64,000 nt of DNA from JANQNX01 sp965601665 (GCA_965601665.1 OZ271833.1:1612001-1676000), one strand, 5' to 3'; positions 26,352 through 35,260 are shown, counted from the stretch's first letter. Notes: a model not told the origin generated them from the sequence alone. Made by a program: numbers and translations.

Positions 26352-26861
26352 ATGCGATATGTGAATATGAACAAGTGGTTTTTTCTTTTATTCATTCCGC
26401 TAGTGACCCTGCAGGGTTGCGAACAGGGAACCACGGTTAGCTCAACCAGTGCCGCTCCTCGCGTATCCTTCGAGGCAAACGAACACAATAAGGCATTTGG
26501 CAATTATGTTGTCCACGTTAATGCCCTTACCACCGATCAACTGCCAACAGAGGTAGCACGCGGCTACCAGATAGCTAGAAGCCAGAACCGCGCCATGCTT
26601 AACGTATCGGTGCGTAAAAATATATCTGGTAACGAGCAGCCGGTATCGGCGAAAGTGGATGTCGTTGTGAAAAACCTGTCCAACCAGATAAAAGATATCA
26701 AGCTGCGAGAAATACGTGATAGCGATCCCGTCGCGATTTACTATATTGGTGAAGTGCCGGTGAACCACGAGGAGACGCTGGTATTTGATGTTGACCTGAC
26801 ACCGGAAGGTGAAACAGACGCAATACTACTCAGCTACCGCCAGCGTTTTTTTACCCAGTAG
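26352..26861 (+). CDS. DUF4426-family lipoprotein
   Basis: A 169-residue protein with a lipoprotein signal: a hydrophobic stretch (about 10-21) and lipobox LQGC at about residues 20-23. The mature domain matches DUF4426 in layout, a beta-rich fold with FGNYVVHVNALTTDQLPTEVARGYQI near the start and FRQRFFTQ-like basic/aromatic residues at the end. The function of DUF4426 is unknown. GGAG seven bases upstream supports ATG 26352. It converges on the RnfC-like gene. Confidence 0.78.
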   Translation: MRYVNMNKWFFLLFIPLVTLQGCEQGTTVSSTSAAPRVSFEANEHNKAFGNYVVHVNALTTDQLPTEVARGYQIARSQNRAMLNVSVRKNISGNEQPVSAKVDVVVKNLSNQIKDIKLREIRDSDPVAIYYIGEVPVNHEETLVFDVDLTPEGETDAILLSYRQRFFTQ

Positions 26862-26876
26862 AACTGTCACTACGAT

Positions 26877-28415
26877 TTAACCCCTGTCCCTGGCCTCGCG
26901 TTTCTTTTTAACGCGACCGACTGCTGCCGCAATTTCCTGTTGCTTGCGTTCCATATCGCTGGCGCCGGTCAGTCTCTCTCTGCGTGATGCCTTTGCCCTG
27001 GCGCGCTGTCGCTCCCGCTCCTGCCTGACTTCATAACGCGCTCGCGATTCACGCGCCTCCATTTGTTTACGTCGCTGTTCCCATATTCTGGACTTGGCAA
27101 GCCGATAGCGTTCTACCAGTGGTATATGGCTGGGACAGACATAGGAGCAGCAACCACATTCAATGCAGTCAAATAACCGGAAATCCTGCAGGCGTTCGGC
27201 ATTAAAAACCTTGCTATGCCAATGCAGTTGTTGCGGCTGCAAGGTTGCGGGGCAGACACTGGCACACTCATCACAGCGAATACATGGCTGCTCTTCCTGC
27301 TTGCCGGTAAAAAAAGCCTGGCCCGCGGCCAATAGACTGTTGCTGGTTTTAATAATCGGCACACTGTCGTTATGCAGGCGAATTCCCATCATGGGCCCAC
27401 CCATGATCAGGTATTCAAAATCTTCGCTGTAGCCACCACATTGCTCTATAAGTTCAGACATGGGAGTGCCGATACGTACATGCATGTTGCACGGTGTATT
27501 GATACCGGGCCCGCTAACTGTGACGATCCGGCTTACCAATGGCCTGTCATCAACTACCGCCTGCTTTACGGCATAGACAGTACCAACGTTATAACAGACA
27601 ACACCAATATCAACCGGCAGTCCATCTGCCGGCACTGCCACGCCTGTAATTGATTTGATTAATTGTCTTTCGCCACCGGCCGGGTAAAGACTGGAAATCA
27701 GTTTCAGTTCGATACCACTGGCACTATGCTGATCAATAGCCTTGCGCAATATATCGATAGCCTCGGTCTTGTTTTCTTCTATGGCGATAACACAGGCATC
27801 AACCTGCAAGGCATGGGCAAGAATATCGACACCGGTAATCAATTCGCTTACATGGTTTCTGATCAATGCTTCATCACAACTGATGTAAGGCTCACACTCA
27901 GCCGCATTGATTAACAACAGCTCGATATCAAGATTCAGTCCGGGAATCAGTTTGACACCGGAAGGGAAACCGGCGCCACCCAGACCAACTATCCCGGATT
28001 GCATGATTCTTTCCTGCAGTGTTACCGGACTGATACTGGTGTAGTCTTCCAGGTTTTGTGATTCACCATCAATCCAGGTGTCCTTGCCGTCTGTCTCGAT
28101 AATAATACAGGTTGAAATTTCACGTGACGGTGATGGTATCTCGTAATCGGCAATTTCCCGGACCATGCCTGAACTACTTGCATGTACAGGTGCACTGATA
28201 AAACCGCGCGAGCGGGCAATAACCTGGCCAGTCTGCACATAATCGCCTGGACCAACAAGTGGCTCTGCCGCGACGCCGACATGCTGTCGCAGTGGCAGGG
28301 TTAGTAACGATGGTATATCTGCAGTGACGATCCCTGACTCAAGCGACATTGATTTATTTGGCGGTAATGCCACACCACCACCAAATGGAACAGGTTTATC
28401 CAGTACTGTTATCAT
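26877..28415 (-). CDS. RnfC/RsxC-like electron transport protein (isolated)
   Basis: A 512-residue protein like the RnfC subunit of the ferredoxin:NAD+ oxidoreductase (Rnf/Rsx) complex. It has an N-terminal RnfC barrel-sandwich domain (PFGGGVALPPNK onwards), a Complex I 51-kDa-like NADH/FMN domain with GLGGAGFPSGVK (about 145-290), a SLBB-like segment, and two 4Fe-4S motifs CIRCDECASVCP and CIECGCCSYVCP (about 375-430). The C-terminal tail is basic and Arg/Glu/Lys rich but lacks long repeats. The other rnf genes are absent here, so it may be an orphan subunit or a related soluble oxidoreductase. Confidence 0.88.
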   Translation of the reverse strand: MITVLDKPVPFGGGVALPPNKSMSLESGIVTADIPSLLTLPLRQHVGVAAEPLVGPGDYVQTGQVIARSRGFISAPVHASSSGMVREIADYEIPSPSREISTCIIIETDGKDTWIDGESQNLEDYTSISPVTLQERIMQSGIVGLGGAGFPSGVKLIPGLNLDIELLLINAAECEPYISCDEALIRNHVSELITGVDILAHALQVDACVIAIEENKTEAIDILRKAIDQHSASGIELKLISSLYPAGGERQLIKSITGVAVPADGLPVDIGVVCYNVGTVYAVKQAVVDDRPLVSRIVTVSGPGINTPCNMHVRIGTPMSELIEQCGGYSEDFEYLIMGGPMMGIRLHNDSVPIIKTSNSLLAAGQAFFTGKQEEQPCIRCDECASVCPATLQPQQLHWHSKVFNAERLQDFRLFDCIECGCCSYVCPSHIPLVERYRLAKSRIWEQRRKQMEARESRARYEVRQERERQRARAKASRRERLTGASDMERKQQEIAAAVGRVKKKREARDRG

Positions 28416-28540
28416 ATATGCGTAACACTAATTCTATTGTCCATTATAACAGCTGGCGCAGCCGTTATTGCGTGTCGACCATGCAGGTGCGGGAATATGG
28501 GTATACAATCAATGCATGTACAAGTCAGCTACACTGCAAC

Positions 28541-29503
28541 ATGTTAACACTCAAGGTAGATAAGCGCGTCAAGGGTGACCTAAGCAGCATCTGGGAAATC
28601 CTTACTGACAGTGCTGTTTTTGCTGCTTGCGCACCGGATATCGTGCGCGTGGAGCAACTCAATGACACGGGCAAGGACATGAAACGCCGTGTCCATCACA
28701 AGAGCGGGCGCAGCTGGGAAGAAAGTTGCCAGCAGTGGGAGCCTCAGCAGGCATACAGTATGCAGGTAGAAACCGACAATTATCCCCTGCCCGTCAGTAT
28801 AATCCATCGAACACTCAGCCTGGAACAACTGCAACGCAATGTTCGGGTCACACTAAGCTATGAGTATGCACCGCGATTTGGGCCGTTGGGCTACCTGGTG
28901 GACAAGTACCGGATTAGACCGGTACTAACAATCTTCGCGCGACAGTTGCTCGACAACCTGGCGAGAAAGATCCAGCTTGCCAATAGCGACAATATCATCA
29001 CGGCCCTGACCATCATCCAGAATAAGGAACCGGAGATACTGACGGTGACACCCGACACGCTGATCGAAGAGGCCTGCAGTATATTGACCGATAAACGCAT
29101 AGGCTGCGTTATCGCGTTAAATGCCGATGGCAGCATCGCGGGAATATTGTCAGAGCGCGACGTGGTTAATGGTATTGCCCGGGCGGGCGGACAACCTATC
29201 CTGCATCATCCGGTAAAGGATTTTATGACCCGTGATGTGGTTGTCAGTCACCCGGGTGATGGTATCAACAAGCTTATGGCCAGTATGAGCAAACGTCGTA
29301 TACGGCATCTGCCGGTTGTAGATAGTGAACAAGGTTTGATTGGTGTAATCAGTATTGGCGATATCATCAATTTCAGGATGGCTGAGCTTGAACAGGAGTC
29401 AGCCGCGATGCACCAGTACATTGAGGGTCGGAAATGGCGCGAGATGTCTATACAAATCGGTCGCGGTGCAGCGACTGAAGAGTTCAGTCAGAATTCAGGG
29501 TAG
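28541..29503 (+). CDS. SRPBCC-domain protein fused to a CBS pair
   Basis: About 320 residues. The N-terminal part (about 1-145) looks like an SRPBCC/START-type ligand-binding fold (LKVDKRVKGDLSSIWEILTD). The C-terminal part (about 160-290) is a pair of CBS domains, with ACSILTDKRIGCVIAL, GILSERDVV, VKDFMTRDVV and RRIRHLPVVD; such pairs bind adenine nucleotides. It may couple ligand binding to energy sensing, which is inference. I start at ATG 28541, where the first domain begins; a longer frame overlaps the rnfC-like gene. Its end overlaps the nitroreductase gene by nine bases on the other strand. Confidence 0.78.
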   Translation: MLTLKVDKRVKGDLSSIWEILTDSAVFAACAPDIVRVEQLNDTGKDMKRRVHHKSGRSWEESCQQWEPQQAYSMQVETDNYPLPVSIIHRTLSLEQLQRNVRVTLSYEYAPRFGPLGYLVDKYRIRPVLTIFARQLLDNLARKIQLANSDNIITALTIIQNKEPEILTVTPDTLIEEACSILTDKRIGCVIALNADGSIAGILSERDVVNGIARAGGQPILHHPVKDFMTRDVVVSHPGDGINKLMASMSKRRIRHLPVVDSEQGLIGVISIGDIINFRMAELEQESAAMHQYIEGRKWREMSIQIGRGAATEEFSQNSG

Positions 29504-30043
29504 TTCAGTAATAACTTGTGCAACTGGTTTACGGACAGTCTGCGGTACCTCGGCTGCAAAGCCATACCAGAGAATGCCCATGATATGTTGTTGCTTTGGA
29601 TCCACCCAGGTCAGCTCATAAAAACGTTCGTCCCGTGTCACCGCCCCGGTCGACCATTTCATACCCAGTCCCTTGTCCCAGAGCGTTAACATCATATTCT
29701 GTATCGCGCAGGCACAGGCCGCATAGTCTTCCATGAAACGCAGCTGGTCTTCAGAGCGGTCACAACTTACTACCAACCAGCCAGGTATGTTGTGCCAGCG
29801 ACGGAATTTCTTTTCAGCCACGTCAGGTCCCTTGCTTGCGGTGACAATTTCGCGATTAAGTTCACAGACAGCATCAATTGTCTCTTTACCAAGCATGACA
29901 AAATGCCAGGGTTCGGTGAGATGATGATTGGGTGCCCAGCAGGCAGACTCTATCGCGTCCCTGATAATCCCGTCCGGAACAGGTTTGTCAGGGTCATATT
30001 CGTGGATCGTTCGACGATTGCGTATCAGAGTTTGGATGTCCAT
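29495..30043 (-). CDS. Nitroreductase-family FMN oxidoreductase
   Basis: A 182-residue member of the nitroreductase fold that probably uses FMN and NAD(P)H. It has the N-terminal NRRTIHEYDP motif that binds the FMN phosphate, the ACWAPNHHLTEPWHFV segment and the GMKWSTGA region near the end. Its short size fits the YdjA/RutE-like branch. The substrate is unknown. It is divergent from the MerR-type regulator across a repeat-rich 305-base gap, so it may be a target of that regulator. Confidence 0.88.
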   Translation of the reverse strand: MDIQTLIRNRRTIHEYDPDKPVPDGIIRDAIESACWAPNHHLTEPWHFVMLGKETIDAVCELNREIVTASKGPDVAEKKFRRWHNIPGWLVVSCDRSEDQLRFMEDYAACACAIQNMMLTLWDKGLGMKWSTGAVTRDERFYELTWVDPKQQHIMGILWYGFAAEVPQTVRKPVAQVITELP

Positions 30044-30192
30044 CTTATTCCTGTACTTCTTTTAGTGTTGAGTCTAATACAGCGAGCTATTGCAATTCTA
30101 TAGCTGCAAACCGGCTTGTAGCCGGCGAGATATTAACCCGTACAAACACCGGACAAAGCCTGTAAAAGGCCAAGCTGTTGTCCAGTTATCTT

Positions 30193-30207
30193 TTTGTCCT
30201 GGACAAA
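30193..30207. repeat. Perfect inverted repeat TTTGTCC-T-GGACAAA
   Basis: A 7-bp inverted repeat with a one-base centre, about 140 bases before the MerR-type start codon. Related half sites occur nearby, including the palindrome GACAATTGTC at 30249-30258. Candidate operator. Confidence 0.7.
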
Positions 30208-30222
30208 GATTTTCCATATTTT

Positions 30223-30270
30223 GTTCATATTTTCAGCGGTTTATCCATGACAATTGTCCAAAATATGAAC
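30223..30270. repeat. Distant 11-bp inverted repeat flanking a palindrome
   Basis: GTTCATATTTT (30223-30233) and its exact complement AAAATATGAAC (30260-30270) are separated by 26 bases that include GACAATTGTC. A perfect 11-bp match by chance over so short a distance is unlikely. It may be an operator pair or form a hairpin in the leader. Confidence 0.7.
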
Positions 30271-30348
30271 AGATTTACAACTCTGCATCGACTTGTGTCT
30301 ACAAATTGTCTAGTCTGCTTCGCAACTAAACTTTTTGAGATTAATACT

Positions 30349-31341
30349 ATGTCTACTACATCTACTGAAATGCAGAACAAGTCGCCGACGACGTTCAAGA
30401 TTGGCGCCGTATCAAGAATCACCAATATACCCGTCGATACCCTGCGAATCTGGGAACGTCGCTACAGTGTTGTTGTACCCATTCGTTCAGAGAACTCGGA
30501 TCGCCTGTATCAGCGTGAAGATATCAACCGCCTGACACTGTTAAAGATGTTGGTTGACCGTGGACATTCCATCGGCAGTATTGCAGGCTTGTCTAACGAA
30601 GAGCTGGTTGAGCGGCTCGACATTCATGATCAAAGCAATTCCCGGGTTAAGCAAAACGAAACAACTTTATCCGGGAAGACGATCAGCATAGCCGTTATCG
30701 GTGATGTGTTACCCTTGCAGCTTGAGCACAACCAGATTGAAGACAGTCGCCTGAATTTTGTTGGTCTTTACAATGATGAACAGGAATTTAAACAAAAATA
30801 TGATGGGGAAGTCGTTGATATATTAATCGTCGAATATCCTGCTATTCATGAAGACATCCTGTCGAATATCGACGATCTGTATCGCAGCTCCGGCGCTGGC
30901 AAAATGCTATTGGTGTATGGTTTCACCAACAGTGCGGCGAAAAGACTGCTGCAAAACTCGCGCTACAATCTCGTGCCCGCACCGATTACGGTTGAGCACT
31001 TGCATGCGGAAATCAAACACCTGGTTGAAGAGACAAATCTCCAGCCTGCCGTGCAGCAGGATGTATCTGTCGAACAACCTGCGCCCACCCGGATTTACAG
31101 CAATAAGCAGTTAATCACACTTTCGTCAGCATCCAGCACCATCAAGTGTGAATGCCCTCAGCACCTGTCCAGTCTTATTCTGAAACTGGTACAGTTCGAG
31201 GTCTACAGTGAACAATGTGAAAACCGTGGACTCAAGGATGCTGAATTGCATGCCATGCTAGGGCAGATGACCGGCCATGCGCGCGCCCTGATGGAAACGG
31301 CATTAACCGAAGTCGTCAAGGCTGAAGGCCTGGAAGTCTAG
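30349..31341 (+). CDS. MerR-family regulator with CarH/LitR-like layout but no B12 motif
   Basis: About 330 residues. The N-terminal winged helix (about 15-80: FKIGAVSRITNIPVDTLRIWERRY and RLYQREDINRL) is typical of MerR proteins of the CarA/CarH/LitR type. The middle (about 105-225) looks like a Rossmann-type B12-binding fold (ISIAVIGDVLP), but the DxHxxG cobalamin motif is missing. A conserved helical domain forms the C-terminus. The B12-bearing relatives are light-dependent repressors; this one may sense something else or act as a non-photosensory partner. I start at ATG 30349, after the operator-rich region. The alpha/beta hydrolase gene follows immediately. Confidence 0.85.
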   Translation: MSTTSTEMQNKSPTTFKIGAVSRITNIPVDTLRIWERRYSVVVPIRSENSDRLYQREDINRLTLLKMLVDRGHSIGSIAGLSNEELVERLDIHDQSNSRVKQNETTLSGKTISIAVIGDVLPLQLEHNQIEDSRLNFVGLYNDEQEFKQKYDGEVVDILIVEYPAIHEDILSNIDDLYRSSGAGKMLLVYGFTNSAAKRLLQNSRYNLVPAPITVEHLHAEIKHLVEETNLQPAVQQDVSVEQPAPTRIYSNKQLITLSSASSTIKCECPQHLSSLILKLVQFEVYSEQCENRGLKDAELHAMLGQMTGHARALMETALTEVVKAEGLEV

Positions 31342-31346
31342 TGACT

Positions 31347-32309
31347 ATGCTGGCCAGGTTGTTTTCTATAGCGCCAGGATCCATTCTTGCCATCAGCCTG
31401 CTGGTTTTGTCCAGCACGTCGCTGATGGCTGAGGATGCGCCTAATCCATACGCCCCACCCGGCAAGTTTGTCTACGTGGGTTCACATGTCATGTATATCG
31501 ACTGCCTGGGTGAGCAATCTCCGACTGTCCTGATAGAAGTTGGCCTGGGTGATTCATCGGCAAACTGGTACAAGCTGGCTGAAAAACTGTCAGCATATAC
31601 CCGCGTTTGTGTTTATGATCGGGCAGGTTATGGCTGGAGCAATACTGGTCCTGGAGAACGTACGACGGCACAAATAACGCATGAACTGAATATATTGCTG
31701 GAACAGGCACAGGTACCTGGACCTTACGTATTGGTGGGTCATTCATTTGGCGGATTTACCGCGCGCTATTTTGCGACCCGCTTTCCTGAAAAAACCCTGG
31801 GTGTTGTGCTTGTAGAATCGTCTCATCCAGAGCAAATAACCCGTCTGGCCGCGCTGGATACACAAACAACCAGCGAACCGTTGAAAATAGCTCGCCGTGA
31901 AGGTCCACCCGGGTATATGAACAAGTTTGAAAGTCGTTGGTTCATGTTGAATACCAGTCGCAAGGCAATCGTCGCACAAATGAGCGAGCTGGAAAGTTTC
32001 AGACAAAGTGCTGAACAGGTACAGGAATTGGGGCCGATGCCGCCAGTCCCGTTGGCCATACTCACACGGGGCGTGACCCAGTTACCTACTATCGATGATG
32101 TATCGCTCGAACAGGAGTGGCAACAGATGCAGGCCGACTTATTAACACTTAGCCCGCATAGCTGGCAGGAAATCATTCCTGAAAGCGGACACAGCGTCTA
32201 TAAGGATGCCCCCGATAAAATTATTTCCAACGTGTTGAAAGTGATTGTACGCAGTAACCACAACCAGCAGGCTAATAACAGGTCTTACTACAGTAGTGGT
32301 CAGCTATGA
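31347..32309 (+). CDS. Secreted alpha/beta-hydrolase
   Basis: About 320 residues. The N-terminus is a signal peptide (about 5-28). The hydrolase core has the nucleophile elbow GHSFGGF (Ser at about residue 132), an oxyanion-type GLGDSSANW motif, and a catalytic His near the C-terminus in ESGHSVYKD. The substrate is unknown; esterase or lactonase activity is plausible. It begins just after the MerR-type stop codon and its stop overlaps the cupin start, so the three are probably one transcript. A GTG six bases earlier overlaps the regulator stop and is an alternative start. Confidence 0.85.
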   Translation: MLARLFSIAPGSILAISLLVLSSTSLMAEDAPNPYAPPGKFVYVGSHVMYIDCLGEQSPTVLIEVGLGDSSANWYKLAEKLSAYTRVCVYDRAGYGWSNTGPGERTTAQITHELNILLEQAQVPGPYVLVGHSFGGFTARYFATRFPEKTLGVVLVESSHPEQITRLAALDTQTTSEPLKIARREGPPGYMNKFESRWFMLNTSRKAIVAQMSELESFRQSAEQVQELGPMPPVPLAILTRGVTQLPTIDDVSLEQEWQQMQADLLTLSPHSWQEIIPESGHSVYKDAPDKIISNVLKVIVRSNHNQQANNRSYYSSGQL

Positions 32310-32761
32310 AGATCCTGTTAATTGCCTCGTTGCTGCTTTTCTCCCTGCACCTGCTCGCTGCTGACACTCACCATGCCGTTGATGGCGATATCATCACGGT
32401 GAAATCGCCCGCTGAAATTTTATCGAAACAGAAACTGAAGCAGTTTGTTGGTATCTCCAGCGAAACCGCAGGCGCCACAGGTATTTCGATGAACATGGTT
32501 ATCATCCCGCCGGGTGGCGCTGCCAGTACGCACTATCATAACGGCTACGAAACAGCGATCTACCTGCTGCAGGGCCGCGTCGAGACCCGTTACGGCATAA
32601 AGCTCGAAAAGTCGGTGATTAACGAGGCCGGCGACTTTATCTTCATCCCTCCCAACGTACCGCACCAGCCACGCAACCTCAGTGAAACTGAACCGGCTAT
32701 CGCCATTGTCAGTCGCAACGATAGTAACGAGCAGGAAAGCGTGATTGATTACAAGCCCTGA
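32306..32761 (+). CDS. Secreted cupin-domain protein
   Basis: A 151-residue protein with a short signal peptide (about 1-19) and one cupin barrel. Cupin motif 1 is seen in STHYHNGYETAIYLLQGRVE (two His and one Glu as likely metal ligands), and motif 2 in GDFIFIPPNVPHQPRN. It may be a small dioxygenase, isomerase or sensor; the substrate is unknown. It overlaps the hydrolase gene by four bases (ATGA), and its stop abuts the convergent MFS gene. Confidence 0.85.
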   Translation: MKILLIASLLLFSLHLLAADTHHAVDGDIITVKSPAEILSKQKLKQFVGISSETAGATGISMNMVIIPPGGAASTHYHNGYETAIYLLQGRVETRYGIKLEKSVINEAGDFIFIPPNVPHQPRNLSETEPAIAIVSRNDSNEQESVIDYKP

Positions 32762-34087
32762 TTAACCGCTGACGTTGTGCAGACGGGCGATATAGATGCT
32801 CGACAACAGCGCAACATCCGACAGTAAAAATATCACTGTCTCTACAGAGTAAAGTTCGGCCAGAATTCCTACCGAACCTGCGATTAGCATCGCCACACCA
32901 ATAACCGTATTACTGACAGCGACGTACTTAGCCCTGTTATCACTGTTTGCCATATCAACAAGATAGACTTTACGCCCCAGCCGTACGCCACCATGGGCCA
33001 GCGTCACCAGGAAAAACAAACCGTAAAGCAAATATTCTGAATATGGTAAGCCCTGCAGCAAATAGCTCCAGGCGCAGGCAAGTATGCCTGTACCGCCTGC
33101 AACAGCAGCGGCCACGACCATTACCCGTCGGCTGTCGTTATCGGCAAACACGCCAATCAACGGTGCACTGATACTGCTGGCAAGGCCATTGATGATAATC
33201 AGAATACCCAGTGTGGCTATCGCACCTTCGAAACTTTGCTGTACCAGTAATACGAAAAATGGAATCACCAGGGCCACGCTTAATAACAGAATTCGACTAA
33301 ACAGGTAGTGCCTAAAATCGCTGTCATCAATAATAATACGCAGACTACGTAATGCCTCCATGAATGCGTTACCGCCACCCTCGGTTGCACCCCCGGGTTC
33401 TTCAATCAATGCGAAACCGACCAGGGCCAGTAACCACAACAAACCGGCAGCTACAATCATCACGACCAATGTGATCAGGTCCTTGCTGTTGAGCCAGTGA
33501 GACTGTAGCAACACCCCGATTAACAACGTGGCAATACCGGCAATCGAGGCGCTGTAGCCCATCAGGCGACCGCGCCGTGTTTTGGAAACGGTTTTGCCCA
33601 GCACATCCTTGGCCGATACCGAGCAAAGGCCACGCGCAAGGCTGTATAAAACCAGGGCGATGATCAAAAGCCAACCGGCGACGATGCCGCTACTGATGCC
33701 GGCAATTAATGCCATAGCAAACAGGGCCAGTCCGGATAAAATAGCGCCGAGTATCCAGACAATTTTGCGTTGTGGCATGGCCCGCACATAGGCAGCGACG
33801 AATAATTGCGGCAGTAATACGCCTGCTTCCCTGATTGGGACCAGAAAGCCGGTAAAGCTGGCGGGCAAACCGAGCACGTGAAACAACCATGGCAGTGTAA
33901 TACGTGCACTCACCAGTTCATCGGAGATCTTGTTACACAGGTTGGCCAGCAGGTAAGCAAAGAAGTTTCGCGGCTGATCATGGCAGGCCTCATCCGGGAT
34001 GTCCTTGCATACGCGGGCATCTTCCTCGCCATTTACCTGGTCGTAAAGCCAGCCAAGTCCTGCTTCGACACTGTTCCTTGATGACAT
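32762..34087 (-). CDS. MFS transporter
   Basis: A 441-residue membrane protein of the major facilitator superfamily, with about twelve hydrophobic segments and a charged central loop around residues 210-230 (IEEPGGATEGGG). A long cytoplasmic N-terminus of about 45 residues precedes the first helix. The loop between helices 2 and 3 is basic (VRAMPQRK). The substrate cannot be predicted. Its stop is directly next to that of the cupin gene. Confidence 0.85.
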   Translation of the reverse strand: MSSRNSVEAGLGWLYDQVNGEEDARVCKDIPDEACHDQPRNFFAYLLANLCNKISDELVSARITLPWLFHVLGLPASFTGFLVPIREAGVLLPQLFVAAYVRAMPQRKIVWILGAILSGLALFAMALIAGISSGIVAGWLLIIALVLYSLARGLCSVSAKDVLGKTVSKTRRGRLMGYSASIAGIATLLIGVLLQSHWLNSKDLITLVVMIVAAGLLWLLALVGFALIEEPGGATEGGGNAFMEALRSLRIIIDDSDFRHYLFSRILLLSVALVIPFFVLLVQQSFEGAIATLGILIIINGLASSISAPLIGVFADNDSRRVMVVAAAVAGGTGILACAWSYLLQGLPYSEYLLYGLFFLVTLAHGGVRLGRKVYLVDMANSDNRAKYVAVSNTVIGVAMLIAGSVGILAELYSVETVIFLLSDVALLSSIYIARLHNVSG

Positions 34088-34236
34088 AACTAATTGATAA
34101 ACATTAGATTAATGACAGACAATCATACAGGCAGTTGATCAATTCACAAACTGTTAACGGTTATATATCGGACACGGTTGATATCAAGAAACTGCCAGGC
34201 AGGCCGTTACATATGTAAACAACGTGGAAATTTCTA

Positions 34237-34641
34237 ATGAGTGCACAGGTAGAAAATCCGGAAAGACGGACAGAAACCCGATATCGATGTAACGTCAATG
34301 TCTATGCACAGGATGAAGCCGCGCGGTTAGGGTATGCCATAGACCTGAGTGTCGAGGGTATGTTGCTGGTGACTGAACAGCCGTTAAAGCTGCAACAACG
34401 CTACCAGCTCACGTTTGGTGGCGACAAGTATGCAGATAATACAAACCTTATCAGGATCGATGCCTGCCCGGCATGGTCAGAGGACGACGATAGTAAAGGA
34501 CTGCATTACACGGGCATGCGCTTTACCGAACTAACGCCAGCATCATTACAACATCTCAATCAGATATTGTTCGAACTAAAAGAGAGTTCAATGGCACGCA
34601 CGGCTGGTGTTCGTGGTCATGTCCAATCTCACCCTCTTTGA
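34237..34641 (+). CDS. PilZ-domain protein
   Basis: A 134-residue cytoplasmic protein with a PilZ domain, the common c-di-GMP receptor. The RxxxR motif (ERRTETRYRC) at the N-terminus and the DLSVEG motif (D/NxSxxG) at about residue 29-36 are both intact, so c-di-GMP binding is likely. The rest continues as the PilZ barrel and ends in a helix (TPASLQHLNQILFELKE). It is a single gene with no partner that reveals its target. A second, frameshifted PilZ gene lies at 41905. Confidence 0.88.
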   Translation: MSAQVENPERRTETRYRCNVNVYAQDEAARLGYAIDLSVEGMLLVTEQPLKLQQRYQLTFGGDKYADNTNLIRIDACPAWSEDDDSKGLHYTGMRFTELTPASLQHLNQILFELKESSMARTAGVRGHVQSHPL

Positions 34642-34710
34642 ACAAGTTTTTCTGTTCATGTTTAAACTGGCTAGCACGCCGACGAATCTACTCCAGCACC
34701 ATCGCCACGA

Positions 34711-35148
34711 TCATTCGATCTTTTTGTTATCATCCTCGGTCTTGTCCGCCATCCTGTAGTTTGAATCCTGTCGTTTCAGGTTCACGGCGTGTTTCTGCTG
34801 GTAGATATCATAGACTTTTTCAGCATCCAGGCCGGCACACATCATCGCAGACACCAGGAAATGCAATATGTCTATCAGTTCCACGCGGATGTTTTGCATG
34901 TCGATTTCATCCTTACTCCACCATTTCCAGAGTAATTCATCGTCAAGCTCCACCAGTTCTTCACGCATTGCCCTGGCATAGTTGGCCAACCAGGTATTCG
35001 GTAAATCGTTGACCATCAGCTTGTTATTTGCCGCCGCAGCAATAATCGATTGCATACTGAGATCCTGCCCGTCTGTGTCCTTGAGATTGTTTTTCGCAAA
35101 CACGTAATCATTCAGTTCAGTTTGCATTTCAAATATCTTGTCCAGCAT
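34711..35148 (-). CDS. Dimeric all-alpha dUTPase-like NTP pyrophosphatase
   Basis: About 145 residues of the all-alpha NTP-PPase superfamily, dimeric dUTPase branch. It has the metal-binding EExxE-type motif (MREELVELDDE) and the second ExxxD motif (RVELIDILHFLVSA) of the four-helix fold. It probably hydrolyses dUTP to dUMP, keeping uracil out of DNA. I start at ATG 35148 (MLDKIFEMQ); the longer frame adds four residues without support. It is divergent from uup. Confidence 0.85.
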   Translation of the reverse strand: MLDKIFEMQTELNDYVFAKNNLKDTDGQDLSMQSIIAAAANNKLMVNDLPNTWLANYARAMREELVELDDELLWKWWSKDEIDMQNIRVELIDILHFLVSAMMCAGLDAEKVYDIYQQKHAVNLKRQDSNYRMADKTEDDNKKIE

Positions 35149-35260
35149 GGTGTGCCCCAAAAATGAATCGTGCCTTAAGTTAACATGAATAATAAGCTCG
35201 ACAAATCCTGTAGCCTGACAACGATTCGGCTATAATCTGCCGCTTTGCGTTACGAACTCT

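Larger units (their letters stand above)
30044..30348. promoter_or_regulatory. Repeat-rich regulatory region between nitroreductase and MerR-type genes
   Basis: 305 bases without a gene, densely packed with inverted and repeated motifs. Copies of GGACAA or its complement occur at 30151, 30178, 30193-30207 and 30249-30258, and GTACAA at 30140. The two clearest inverted repeats are listed separately. The arrangement suggests several operator sites for a dimeric or oligomeric regulator, most likely the adjacent MerR-type protein. Confidence 0.6.

Noticed and set aside
30349..31341. Reading the MerR-type protein as a B12-dependent photoreceptor
   Set aside because: The DxHxxG cobalamin motif cannot be found, so only the fold similarity is reported.
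34176..34189. TTGATATCAA near 34177 considered as an FNR site
   Set aside because: The two half sites have no 4-base spacer, so it does not match TTGAT-N4-ATCAA.
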